Assembly (NCBI GenBank): GCA_910584865.1
Contig: CAJUCE010000053.1
Location: forward strand, 1 to 20,387
Source of the DNA: an uncultured Acetatifactor sp.
GTDB taxonomy: Bacteria; Bacillota; Clostridia; Lachnospirales; Lachnospiraceae
DNA length: 20,387 nt
Direction: 5' to 3'
Shown: positions 7,941-15,365 of the stretch, in pieces
Layout of the letters: every line of letters starts with the position of its first letter
Position numbering within the stretch: the stretch's first letter is position 1
The notes under the pieces: generated by a model
Databases searched by the model: none
What the model saw: the letters and a program-made list of their open reading frames with translations, nothing else
What the model was told of the DNA's origin: nothing
Position numbers and translations under genes: made by a program

Positions 7941-9431
7941 ATGGTCAGAGTAACAGGAGTAAGATTTCGGACGGCAGGTAAGATTTACTTTTTTGATCCT
8001 TTGGAATTTGATATCAAGAGGAACGATCATGTGATTGTGGAGACAGCCAGAGGAATAGAATTTGGAACTGTGGTGGCGGGGATTATGGAAGTAGCAGAGG
8101 ATAAAGTGGTTCAGCCGCTGAAGCCTGTGATCCGCATTGCAAATCGCCGGGATATGGAACAGGAAGCAGCTAATCGGGTAAAGGAGAAAGAGGCTTTTCA
8201 GATCTGTCTGGAAAGGATTCGCAGCCATGGGCTGGAGATGAAGCTGATAGATGCAGAATATACTTTTGATAACAATAAAGTGCTCTTTTATTTCACGGCG
8301 GACGGAAGAATCGATTTTCGGGAGCTGGTGAAGGATCTGGCAGGGATTTTTAAGACAAGGATCGAACTGCGCCAGATCGGCGTGAGAGACGAGACCAAGA
8401 TCGTAGGAGGTATCGGTATCTGCGGCAGATCTTTGTGCTGTAACAGTTATCTGTCGGATTTCGTTCCTGTGTCGATCAAGATGGCAAAGGAGCAGAATTT
8501 GTCGCTGAATCCGGCGAAGATTTCCGGTGTATGCGGCAGATTGATGTGCTGTCTGAAAAATGAGGAGGAGACTTACGAGGAGTTGAACAGAAGGCTCCCC
8601 AATATCGGAGATTATGTCACTCTTGAGGGCGGTTTAAAAGGCGAAGTGCAGAGCGTCAATGTATTACGTCAGCTGGTGAAGGTAATCGTGGACGCAGGAG
8701 ATGAGAAAGAAATTAAGGAATATCCGGTGGAGAGACTTCATTTCCGGCGTAAGCATACCAAAAAAGAGAAGATGGAGCTGACCAAGGAGGAACTGCAGGA
8801 ACTGGAGCGTCTGGAAGAGGAAGAGTGGCTCAAGGAGCAGGAAGACAAGGCGAAGACGGAGGGGGAAGCCAGGCAGGGCGGAAAGAACCGTCATCGCCAG
8901 GATGCGGTGCAGAAGCCCGGCGGACAAAAAAATGAGGAAGGCCGCAGACAGGGCCGGAAAGCGGCGGAGACACGGGGCGAAGCGGACCGCCGGAGCCAGA
9001 GAGGTGCAGAGATTGCCCGTGGGCAGAACACAAATGCGGAGGAGTCTGCATTTGCGGACAGTACATCCAACCGCAGACAGGGAGCGAACGGTGGAACACA
9101 GAGGCAGGCAGAGACAGCGGAGCCGTCAGCCTGGCAGAATGAAGAGGCACAGGGGCAGCATGGCGAAGGGCGGAGACAATCAAGAGCGCGCCATAACGGA
9201 AACCAGAAACAGCCGGGGCAGAGGCAGGACAGGAATGAGCCCCAGGGCGACATGGCGGAGGGACTGGCGGAGGACGGACGTCAGGATGGACGAAATCGCC
9301 GGGACAACAGAAGACGTCAGGAGAACAGAGGACGCCGGAACGGACAGCAGGAGAGCGGCGCTTCCCAGGTAGGAAGGAATCGGCGTGACAACAGGGGAAG
9401 ACGTGATACAAAAGCTTCTCAGGAAGGGTAG
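7941..9431 (+). CDS. ricT: PSP1-domain protein RicT/YaaT with long basic disordered tail
   Basis: A 496-residue protein whose first 275 residues are the conserved PSP1/RicT region. Two Cys clusters, GICGRSLCC (Cys161, 166, 167) and GVCGRLMCC (Cys198, 203, 204), are the family's iron-sulfur ligands. In B. subtilis RicT acts with RicA (YmcA) and RicF (YlbF) as an iron-sulfur complex that modulates RNase Y-dependent mRNA processing and affects sporulation and competence. B. subtilis RicT is about 275 residues; here roughly 200 extra residues follow, low in complexity and rich in Arg, Gln, Gly, Asn and Glu. They include repeated GRNRRDN-type motifs near the end and are preceded by a charged helix (about 275-305). 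GAGGTGGA precedes the ATG. The domain call is firm; the role of the tail is unknown. Confidence 0.93.
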   Translation: MVRVTGVRFRTAGKIYFFDPLEFDIKRNDHVIVETARGIEFGTVVAGIMEVAEDKVVQPLKPVIRIANRRDMEQEAANRVKEKEAFQICLERIRSHGLEMKLIDAEYTFDNNKVLFYFTADGRIDFRELVKDLAGIFKTRIELRQIGVRDETKIVGGIGICGRSLCCNSYLSDFVPVSIKMAKEQNLSLNPAKISGVCGRLMCCLKNEEETYEELNRRLPNIGDYVTLEGGLKGEVQSVNVLRQLVKVIVDAGDEKEIKEYPVERLHFRRKHTKKEKMELTKEELQELERLEEEEWLKEQEDKAKTEGEARQGGKNRHRQDAVQKPGGQKNEEGRRQGRKAAETRGEADRRSQRGAEIARGQNTNAEESAFADSTSNRRQGANGGTQRQAETAEPSAWQNEEAQGQHGEGRRQSRARHNGNQKQPGQRQDRNEPQGDMAEGLAEDGRQDGRNRRDNRRRQENRGRRNGQQESGASQVGRNRRDNRGRRDTKASQEG

Positions 9432-9439
9432 CCGGATCT

Positions 9440-10177
9440 ATGGAAGTCAGGCTGAAGGAAATGGAGCGGCTGGATGAATTGCAGCGGAACGGCTACCGCA
9501 TCATACAGAATCCGGAAAAGTTCTGTTTTGGTATGGATGCAGTATTGCTGACAGGATTTGCAGGTGCCAAAAGGGGAGAGCAGCTGCTGGATTTGGGGAC
9601 GGGTACAGGGATTATTCCGTTGCTGATGGAGGCGAAATACCATTATTCCCATCTGACCGGACTGGAGATTCAGGCGGAGAGCGCAGATATGGCGGCCAGA
9701 AGCGTGATGCTGAACGGTCTGGCCGATAAAATTGAGATTGTCACCGGCGATATCAGGGCGGCGGACCGGATTTTTCCGTCTGCTTCTTTTGACTGTATTA
9801 CCTGTAATCCGCCTTATATGATAGAAAAACATGGTATTACGAATCCGGACGGCCCGAAAGCCATTGCGCGCCATGAGATACTGTGCACTTTTGAGGATGT
9901 GGCGATGCAGACAGCGAAGCTGCTGAAACCGGGAGGACACTTTCTGCTGGTACACAGACCTTTTCGGCTGGCAGAGATTATGGCGACGCTGGTCCGCTAT
10001 AAGCTGGAGCCAAAACGGATGCAGATGGTCTATCCTTATGTAGACCGGGAGCCAAACATGGTGCTGCTGGAAGCCGTACGGGGAGGGAAGCCGAGAATGA
10101 CGGTGGAGAAGCCGCTGATCATTTTCAGAGAACCGGGCGTGTATACACCGGAGATTTGTGATATTTACGGGTATTGA
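9440..10177 (+). CDS. trmN6: tRNA1(Val) adenine-37 N6-methyltransferase-type enzyme (TrmN6/YabB)
   Basis: A 245-residue class I SAM-dependent methyltransferase. Motif I is LLDLGTGTGIIP (49-60), and the catalytic NPPY motif (residues 123-126, in ITCNPPYM) marks transfer to an exocyclic amino group of adenine or glutamine. The N-terminal RNGYRIIQNPEKFCFGMDAV is typical of TrmN6/YabB proteins, which methylate A37 of a tRNA. The ATG at 9440 has GGAAGGG eleven bases away; the in-frame ATG at 9461 has its purine stretch too close. The gene lies 8 bp after ricT and just before rsmI, as in B. subtilis (yabB near yabC). The tRNA substrate is inferred from the family. Confidence 0.87.
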   Translation: MEVRLKEMERLDELQRNGYRIIQNPEKFCFGMDAVLLTGFAGAKRGEQLLDLGTGTGIIPLLMEAKYHYSHLTGLEIQAESADMAARSVMLNGLADKIEIVTGDIRAADRIFPSASFDCITCNPPYMIEKHGITNPDGPKAIARHEILCTFEDVAMQTAKLLKPGGHFLLVHRPFRLAEIMATLVRYKLEPKRMQMVYPYVDREPNMVLLEAVRGGKPRMTVEKPLIIFREPGVYTPEICDIYGY

Positions 10178-10214
10178 GGATAAATTATGGAAGAAATGGC
10201 GGGCAGATGAGAAG

Positions 10215-11066
10215 ATGACAGGAACTTTATATTTATGTGCGACACCCATCGGGAATCTGCAGGATATGACTCCGCGCGTCAGGGAGACCTTGAAAATGGT
10301 GGACGTGATTGCGGCAGAGGATACGCGTAACAGCGTGAAATTGCTGCATCATTTTGACATCCATACGCCGATGACAAGCTATCATGAATACAATAAAGTG
10401 GAAAAAGCCAGGCAGCTGGTGGAGCAGCTTCTTGCAGGGAAGCAGATTGCCCTGATTACGGATGCAGGGACGCCGGCGATCTCGGATCCGGGAGAGGTAC
10501 TGGTGCGTATGTGTCATGAGGTAAATGTGCCCGTCACCAGTCTGCCAGGTCCGTGTGCCTGCATAACGGCATTGACTCTTTCCGGCCTGTCCTCCAGACG
10601 GTTCAGCTTCGAAGGATTCCTGCCCGGGGATAAGAAAGAGCGGAGAATGATTCTGGATGAACTTCGGCGGGAAAGCCGTACTATCATTCTGTATGAGGCG
10701 CCTCATCATCTGACAGGCACACTGGAGGAACTGTATGGCTGTCTGGGCGACCGCAAAGCGGTGTTGTGCAGGGAACTGACCAAAAAATTCGAGACCATTC
10801 TGCCCACAACTTTGAAAAAGGCTCTGGAATTCTATCAGGAGCAGGAACCCAGAGGGGAGTATGTTCTGGTAGTGGAGGGGAAAAGTATTCAGGAGATCCG
10901 CCGGGAGGAGATTGCCTCATGGGAGGCTATGACGATTGAAGAACATATGGCGTATTATGAACGGCAGGGAATGGACTATAAATCGGCGATGAAGCAGGTG
11001 GCGAAGGACAGAGATGTGGGAAAGAGAGAGATTTATGCTTACCTGAATCAGGAAAGACAGAAATAG
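10215..11066 (+). CDS. rsmI: 16S rRNA (cytidine-1402-2'-O)-methyltransferase
   Basis: A 283-residue tetrapyrrole-methylase-fold enzyme that 2'-O-methylates C1402 in the decoding centre of 16S rRNA. Signatures are GTLYLCATPIGNLQDMT at the N-terminus, AAEDTRNS, ALITDAGTPAISDPG and SLPGPCACITAL (SAM site), then FEGFLPG and LYEAPHH. The C-terminus is the small helical domain of the family. The ATG at 10215 gives the usual MxGTLYL start; a GTG at 10158 would add 19 residues overlapping trmN6 and is less likely. Translation may be coupled to the preceding gene. Confidence 0.95.
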   Translation: MTGTLYLCATPIGNLQDMTPRVRETLKMVDVIAAEDTRNSVKLLHHFDIHTPMTSYHEYNKVEKARQLVEQLLAGKQIALITDAGTPAISDPGEVLVRMCHEVNVPVTSLPGPCACITALTLSGLSSRRFSFEGFLPGDKKERRMILDELRRESRTIILYEAPHHLTGTLEELYGCLGDRKAVLCRELTKKFETILPTTLKKALEFYQEQEPRGEYVLVVEGKSIQEIRREEIASWEAMTIEEHMAYYERQGMDYKSAMKQVAKDRDVGKREIYAYLNQERQK

Positions 11067-11161
11067 GGCAGAGCGGCATATTTGGAACCGAGGGATTCAG
11101 GTGAGCGCAGGCGGGTATCGCAGCAGGATTGCGGGAAGATACAGAACAGGAAGTTATCAAA

Positions 11162-11341
11162 ATGGCAAACAGTAATTGTGATATATGCGTGAATTATGTT
11201 TATGATGAGGAATATGAATGCTACAGCTGCCTGGTAAATTTGGATGAGGATGAAATGTACCGTTTCCTTTCCGGGAGCAGGTGGGAGTGTCCTTATTTCC
11301 GCAGGGATGACGAATACGATGTAGTTAGGCATCAGATGTAA
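11162..11341 (+). CDS. small Cys-containing protein, DUF6472-like
   Basis: A 59-residue protein with four cysteines (CDIC, ECYSC, ECPYF) among many Asp/Glu/Tyr residues. The segment LDEDEMYRFL and the C-terminal DDEYDVVRHQM match my memory of a family found in Lachnospiraceae and annotated DUF6472; that number is from memory. The Cys pairs suggest metal binding. The ATG at 11162 has AGGAAG about eight bases upstream; an upstream in-frame start at 11129 is possible. A strong terminator 20 bp later ends this gene cluster. Confidence 0.78.
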   Translation: MANSNCDICVNYVYDEEYECYSCLVNLDEDEMYRFLSGSRWECPYFRRDDEYDVVRHQM

Positions 11342-11359
11342 ATATATGACAGCTATGGA

Positions 11360-11392
11360 GAAAGCGGTTGCGTGACGACCGTTTTCTTTTTT
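11360..11392 (+). terminator. Rho-independent terminator of the holB-ricT-rsmI cluster
   Basis: GAAAGCGGT (11360-11368) pairs with ACCGTTTTC (11378-11386) through nine pairs with one wobble and a nine-base loop. Six T residues follow. It ends the transcript that contains rsmI and the small Cys protein. Confidence 0.88.
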
Positions 11393-11469
11393 GTAAAAAT
11401 TTTCACAAAAGTGAAAAGTATATATTTCTGCTGGCAGCAGATAATAAGCTTGTTATTAAAAACAGCAAT

Positions 11470-11600
11470 CCCTGCAGGAGATTAGCTCCATGGACGGATT
11501 GTAAAAAAGGGAAACAGTCTCTGGCGAAGCAGACGGTGTTCCGTTCCCGGCATGGGAGTTTAGCGTATGTCATTCAGCGAAAATTGACTCTCCTGCAGGG
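11470..11600. repeat. 12-bp long-range inverted repeat upstream of coat genes
   Basis: CCCTGCAGGAGA (11470-11481) and its exact complement TCTCCTGCAGGG (11589-11600) are 107 bp apart and lie just before the ribosome site of the small coat gene. Each arm contains the 8-bp palindrome CCTGCAGG. The region also holds short palindromes: TTTTCAC-AAAA-GTGAAAA (about 11399-11416) and CTGCTG-G-CAGCAG (11430-11442). This looks like a structured 5' leader or operator region. The open frame crossing it overlaps the terminator and looks spurious. Confidence 0.5.
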
Positions 11601-11642
11601 GCAGATTCAGGCAGAGACGGCAGTGGAATAGGAGGTATGGAG

Positions 11643-11828
11643 ATGAGCAATATTTCAGAACTTGATTTACAGAATCTGCGTCACTTGATTGGGGGATATG
11701 ATACAACCCATTGTAAAATGCAGGCTTATGCACAGGAAGCAAAGGATCCTCAGATCAAACAGTTTTTTGAAAAAGGGGCCAAGTCGGCCATGGACAATAA
11801 GCAGCAGCTTATGAAATTTTTGAACTAA
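11643..11828 (+). CDS. small CotF-like spore coat protein
   Basis: A 61-residue helical protein. The ATG at 11643 is chosen because AGGAGG (11630-11635) is seven bases upstream; the in-frame ATG at 11637 would be only one base away. The pattern LRHLIGGYDTTHCKMQAYAQ, then KDPQIKQFFEKGA, resembles one helical hairpin of ferritin-like CotF-family coat proteins. It is followed after 102 bp by a second CotF-like gene. The spacer holds the inverted pair CCGGTTC/GAACCGG (11840-11846 with 11875-11881) around the palindrome CACAATTGTG. A spore role is inferred from the family. Confidence 0.75.
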   Translation: MSNISELDLQNLRHLIGGYDTTHCKMQAYAQEAKDPQIKQFFEKGAKSAMDNKQQLMKFLN

Positions 11829-11930
11829 CGGCAGATTTTCCGGTTCGGCACAATTGTGTAAAGAAGGAATAATGGAACCGGCAGACAGGGACACAATGTG
11901 AAATGAGTTTCAGAATGAGAGGTGTAGGAA

Positions 11931-12185
11931 ATGCAGGAAAAAATCATGGTAGCGGATACCCTTGCAGGTATCAACGGAGAATTGACCCGTTATGCGGGTA
12001 TGATCGCACAGTCAGAGAATAAAGAATTAAAGCAGACCTTAAAACAAATCCGCAATGCATGCGAGCAGTCCCAGGAGGAGTTGTATCAGCTGGCAAGAGA
12101 GAGGTCTTACTATGTTCCGGCCAGCAAGGCTACGGAAGAAGAGGTTGCCCATGTGAAAGGATTATTTGCCCAGGGGACACTGTAG
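11931..12185 (+). CDS. CotF-family spore coat protein
   Basis: An 84-residue, largely helical protein. LARERSYYVPASKATEEEV followed by VKGLF near the C-terminus is the typical ending of short clostridial CotF-type coat proteins. The first part is an amphipathic helix pair with acidic and glutamine-rich faces. GAGAGGTG lies about ten bases before the ATG. Together with the preceding small coat gene it could form the two halves of a ferritin-like four-helix unit. The family call is fairly firm; its location in the coat is inferred. Confidence 0.82.
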   Translation: MQEKIMVADTLAGINGELTRYAGMIAQSENKELKQTLKQIRNACEQSQEELYQLARERSYYVPASKATEEEVAHVKGLFAQGTL

Positions 12186-12242
12186 ATGGTACAGATGTAC
12201 GTTGACTTGCATTGATTGTTTGTGCCATAAGGCTTCTTGGAT

Positions 12243-12275
12243 AAGGCGTTACTCCTGTTTGGAGGGCGCCTTTTT
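12243..12275 (+). terminator. Rho-independent terminator after the coat genes
   Basis: AAGGCG (12243-12248) pairs with CGCCTT (12267-12272), and an inner CTCC/GGAG helix lies across a small internal loop. Five T residues span 12271-12275, the first two forming the end of the stem. Confidence 0.8.
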
Positions 12276-12312
12276 GTGATCTTCCGTTCTTTTATTTTAA
12301 TGAGAATTATAG

Positions 12313-12318
12313 TATAAT
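12313..12318 (+). promoter_or_regulatory. probable -10 element for the glycosyltransferase gene
   Basis: A perfect TATAAT lies 50 bp upstream of the GTG start, in an AT-rich stretch directly after the coat-gene terminator. No good TTGACA is visible 16-18 bp upstream (only T-rich TTTATT), so the promoter may be weak or assisted by an activator. Confidence 0.4.
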
Positions 12319-12367
12319 TACAGAAATCCGTTGAATGAACCAATCAATTTTATAGGGAGGTATATAT

Positions 12368-13912
12368 GTGAAAAAGGTGATTAATTATGGAACTTTTGAG
12401 AAAGGTACGGTAATATTGCTTTTGCTGTTTGGCATCATTGTGAGGTGCTATAAGTTTGGCGCAATACCAGGAGGATTGAACCAAGATGAGGCATTTTCGG
12501 CATATGAGGCATATTCCCTTTTGCATTATGGAATGGACAGTTCGGGTTATGCTTTTCCTGTGTATTTTAATGCATGGGGTAGTGGGATGAGTTGTCTCAA
12601 CAGCTATCTAATGATTCCTTTTCTTGCTTTTTTCGGGTGTCAGGACTGGGTGGTACGTCTTCCTCAACTGATAGTGTCCTGCTTTACACTCTATGTTTTT
12701 TATCGATTGATACGAACGGTCTTCGGTGCGAGAGCGGGATTGATTGGTTTGCTCTTTTTGTCAATCTGCCCATGGCATTTTATGATTTCCAGGTGGGGAC
12801 TGGATTGTAATCTGGCGCCAGGATTTCTGTTGTTTGGCTTTTTCTTTTTTATTCGGGGAATTGAACACTCAAAATACTTGATTCTGTCTGCATTGTTCTA
12901 TGGTTTATGTTTGTATTGTTATGCAATGGTCTGGCCGGTTATGCCGTTGATGCTGATTTTGCAGACCGGTTATTTATTTTATGTAAGAAACATCAGGTTA
13001 GACAGGTATGTAGGAATTGCAGTAGGACTATTGGGGCTGCTGGCCTTGCCGCTCATTGTATTTTTGCTTGTGAATGTGGGGTTTATGGAAGAAATCCGAA
13101 CTCCTATTTTTTCCATCCCCAGGCTGACTGCAATGCGTGGTAACGAGATTTCTTTTAAAAATATCAGTGATAACCTGAAGAACTTTCTTACAGTTTTATA
13201 TAAGCAGAATGATGGGCTCTATGTAAATGCACCGAATGATTTTGGCATTTATTATCGCTGGACACCTGTGTTTGCTATGCTTGGGATATTTTATTCTATC
13301 CTGAGGTTGTGGAAAAGCCTGAAAGAAAGAATTTTTGATATGCCTGTTTTATTGCTGATCCCTTTTTTCTGTGAAATACTTCTCGGATGCATTGTCAAGA
13401 TTAATATCAGCAGGATTAATTGTATTCATTTATTCATTATAGCATTTATTGTAATGGGAATGGAGCTTGTAATTCGAGGCTTTGGAAAGTATTCCAATTA
13501 TATCTGGGTTTTAAGTATGTGCATGCTTTTAGTCTGCTTTAATGATTATAGAAAATTTTACTTTAGAACATACGGGCCGAATCTGGGGGTTATTTTTAAA
13601 AGCGGTGTGGAGGATTCGGTGAACTATGCATTGGAAATGGCAGAGGACAAGGAGATATATGTTGAGACTTCCTTTGCATATAGCCAGGTTTTGTTTTATG
13701 CACAATTTCCGGTTACAGAATATAGGGATACTGTGGTGTATACAAATTATCCCAGTGAATTTTTAGATGTGGATTCTTTTGGCCCGTTTCATATGGGATT
13801 CGAGGATGCTGTTCAAGGCAACATTTATATCATCTATGAGGATTCTATCCAGCGTTTCCTGGAAAACGGCTGGAATATTGAAAGGTTCGGTTATACCGCT
13901 GTGGCCTATTGA
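12368..13912 (+). CDS. polytopic membrane glycosyltransferase, GT39/ArnT-like
   Basis: A 514-residue membrane protein beginning with GTG at 12368, eight bases after AGGGAGG. An ATG overlapping at 12366 is followed at once by TGA, so GTG must be used. The N-terminal two thirds is a series of long hydrophobic helices. After the first helix the loop GGLNQDEAFSAYEAYSLL carries the Asp40-Glu41 pair placed like the catalytic acids of GT-C enzymes such as PMT and ArnT. The C-terminal 110 or so residues are soluble and probably extracytoplasmic. Such enzymes move a sugar from a polyprenyl-phosphate donor to protein, lipid or polymer acceptors; the acceptor is unknown. The gene is visibly more AT-rich than its neighbours and stands alone. 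Confidence 0.8.
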   Translation: MKKVINYGTFEKGTVILLLLFGIIVRCYKFGAIPGGLNQDEAFSAYEAYSLLHYGMDSSGYAFPVYFNAWGSGMSCLNSYLMIPFLAFFGCQDWVVRLPQLIVSCFTLYVFYRLIRTVFGARAGLIGLLFLSICPWHFMISRWGLDCNLAPGFLLFGFFFFIRGIEHSKYLILSALFYGLCLYCYAMVWPVMPLMLILQTGYLFYVRNIRLDRYVGIAVGLLGLLALPLIVFLLVNVGFMEEIRTPIFSIPRLTAMRGNEISFKNISDNLKNFLTVLYKQNDGLYVNAPNDFGIYYRWTPVFAMLGIFYSILRLWKSLKERIFDMPVLLLIPFFCEILLGCIVKINISRINCIHLFIIAFIVMGMELVIRGFGKYSNYIWVLSMCMLLVCFNDYRKFYFRTYGPNLGVIFKSGVEDSVNYALEMAEDKEIYVETSFAYSQVLFYAQFPVTEYRDTVVYTNYPSEFLDVDSFGPFHMGFEDAVQGNIYIIYEDSIQRFLENGWNIERFGYTAVAY

Positions 13913-14024
13913 CTTATCGGGTGCCGGGAAAATTTGAGAATGCAGATTGCCGGGAGCCGGGAATTTGTCATAGGAGAGAAATTTCGGCCATAAGATAGAG
14001 TGACAACAATTGCGGGTAAAATCA

Positions 14025-14363
14025 ATGTTGAATTTCATATGGGCAGGTATGATATTGTTGGCTGTGATATATGGGGCTGTTTCAGGACATTTGGCAGAAG
14101 TGACAAATGCCGCGCTGGACAGTGCAGGGGAGGCAATTTCGCTGTGTATTACGATGGCCGGCGTAGTAGCCCTGTGGATGGGGCTGATGGAGATTGCACA
14201 GAAAGCAGGGTTGGTTAGCAAGCTTACAAAGGGAATAGGGCCGTTTCTAAGGTTTATGTTTCCAGGGATTCCCAAAGGGCATCCGGCGGAAGGATACATA
14301 GCGACGAATGTGATTGCAAATGTGTTGGGATTGGGATGGGCTTGTACGCCTGCAGGGCTTTGA
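14025..14363 (+). pseudogene. spmA: spore maturation protein A, 5' fragment cut by the integrated element
   Basis: The 112 residues from MLNFIWAGMI through TNAALDSAGEAISLCITMAG and FPGIPKGHPAEGYIATN to LGLGWACTPAGL match the first part of SpmA, a membrane protein needed with SpmB for spore-core dehydration. The family continues well past this motif, to roughly 190-200 residues, but here a TGA follows the Leu. None of the next 300 bases reads as SpmA in any frame. The foreign partition and replication genes downstream indicate that an element inserted or recombined here. The ATG at 14025 gives the family-type start, but no strong ribosome site is seen; a TTG at 14010 is the alternative. Confidence 0.85.
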
Positions 14364-14703
14364 GTTATTATAATGACAGGTTGAAAAATCCATTGAGAAA
14401 TCAAGGGTTTCCGCCGAATTTAGTCCTAATGAAAAAATGTAGTTTTGCATCAAAGCATTTCTGATTTTTCATTTGGACGGCGCCGATTCAAAAGAAAATA
14501 GGAAGAAATGTCAGTAATGTAACTCAAAGTGCCTGAAAGCAATGAGTTACTGGTTTTAGTATAGCATACTAGGAGGGTAGAAGGTAAACAATTTCATATT
14601 GATGATTTAGATAGGACTAAATTAGTGAATGGCAGAAATGCTGTTAAAACTAGCTTAGTCCTATTTCTTTTTACAAATTCAAAATAATAGGAGGAATGAA
14701 TTT
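14364..14703. other. non-coding left end of the element
   Basis: No credible gene is visible in these 340 bases. Structures seen: AATTTAGTCCT (14417-14427) with its exact inverse AGGACTAAATT (14613-14623), and a third TTAGTCCTA copy at 14655; GTAACTCA/TGAGTTAC (14519-14526 with 14543-14550); and the palindrome TAGTAT-AGC-ATACTA (14557-14571). The stretch from 14364 to about 14420 is the probable att site and end sequence. Hairpins and repeats near the end are what recombinase or excision-factor sites would look like, but none is identified. Confidence 0.55.
14608..14672 (+). terminator. terminator-like hairpin before the DUF6075-like gene
   Basis: ATAGGACTAA (14611-14620) pairs with TTAGTCCTAT (14655-14664), continued by TAG/CTA beyond a two-base mismatch. 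The large loop can form its own GGCAG/CTGTT helix. TTCTTTTT follows. It could stop transcription entering from the disrupted spmA side or act as an attenuator, since the next gene starts only about 30 bases later. Confidence 0.6.
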
Positions 14704-15168
14704 ATGAAGAACAATACAGCGTTAAGTGCAGAGAAAGCGATTACTTTTATCAGCGATGCACATGAAAAATTCTACTACGAAAAATTGAAAGAGGTCAGGT
14801 ATCAGGACGTGTACCACAAGGCACTTGTATATTGTCTTGGTATCAGTGATGACACAAGAAGGAACATTTACAGTATCTATGATTTTAAGACAGGCTGCGT
14901 GAAAACGGAGTGCCTGCATGAAGGCTGGCAGACCAGCGGGAGCGTGAGAGTGGTCAGGATGGCGTTTAACCTTTACTGCAACGGTACGCCGAGTGTCCTT
15001 GACTATGATGATGCGGAGGAACAGGTGGACGAGTGCAGACGGTACACAGTGGAAGAACTGTTCTGCTGTGCCTATGCGCCTTATTTTTGGCAGGCGGTAC
15101 AGATTCGTTATCCGGAATATGTAACATATAACCACAACTTGTACGCCATGCTTGGAGGACGGGATTGA
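14704..15168 (+). CDS. DUF6075-like protein of mobile elements
   Basis: A 154-residue soluble protein preceded by AGGAGGAA. I recognise the opening (SAEKAITFISDAHEKFYYEK) and the segment GISDDTRRNIYSIYDFKTG as a conserved protein of Clostridia conjugative elements, annotated DUF6075 as far as I recall. Its function is unknown. It has several Cys and aromatic residues but no metal motif or membrane segment. Its TGA shares one base with the next ATG (TGATG), so translation of the two is probably coupled. Confidence 0.8.
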   Translation: MKNNTALSAEKAITFISDAHEKFYYEKLKEVRYQDVYHKALVYCLGISDDTRRNIYSIYDFKTGCVKTECLHEGWQTSGSVRVVRMAFNLYCNGTPSVLDYDDAEEQVDECRRYTVEELFCCAYAPYFWQAVQIRYPEYVTYNHNLYAMLGGRD

Positions 15169-15344
15169 TGTTAAAAGTCAGGCTTATGGGAACGAAGAAC
15201 GATATTAAGTGGTTCGGGAAGATTTTACAGCGTAACCCGAAAATCGAGGTGACGGAGTTTTCCGATATGTTCCCAAACAAAGGGACAAAGAAATATTACA
15301 GGACTTATGTGGAAGTCAGGAAAAGCAACGTAAAAGAAAATTAG
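15168..15344 (+). CDS. 58-residue DUF3970/YvzF-like protein
   Basis: Starts at the ATG overlapping the previous stop (TGATG) and ends at TAG 15342-15344. The protein begins MLKVRLMGTKNDIKWFGKIL and ends with KYYRTYVEVRKSNVKEN. The opening V-R-L-G-x-x-x-D-I-x-W-F and the closing YRxYVEV pattern resemble the DUF3970 family (B. subtilis YvzF-like). It is small, basic and of unknown function. Coupling with the DUF6075-like gene and its place 21 bp before parA suggest a single operon at the head of the element. Confidence 0.78.
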   Translation: MLKVRLMGTKNDIKWFGKILQRNPKIEVTEFSDMFPNKGTKKYYRTYVEVRKSNVKEN

Positions 15345-15365
15345 TAGAAGCAAAGGAGAATCATC

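Noticed and set aside
8902..9372. 156-residue Arg-rich protein in another + frame of the ricT tail
   Set aside because: It is a frame shadow of the repetitive basic tail, and ricT itself is continuous from its ATG to its stop.
8830..9411. 193-residue protein on the minus strand opposite the ricT tail
   Set aside because: It is rich in Pro, Cys, Ser and Arg as the antisense of a GC-rich low-complexity region, and has no recognisable motif or ribosome site.
11368..11631. 87-residue protein upstream of the coat gene
   Set aside because: It begins inside the stem of a terminator, has no ribosome site, and its composition looks random. The DNA palindromes explain the region better.
11873..11902. 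9-codon leader frame between the two coat genes
   Set aside because: GAAGGA precedes the ATG, but no hairpin or conserved stalling motif accompanies it. It is too short to support.
14010..14363. complete short membrane protein instead of a spmA fragment
   Set aside because: The sequence matches the SpmA family from its start and stops in the middle of a conserved motif, so truncation is the simpler reading.
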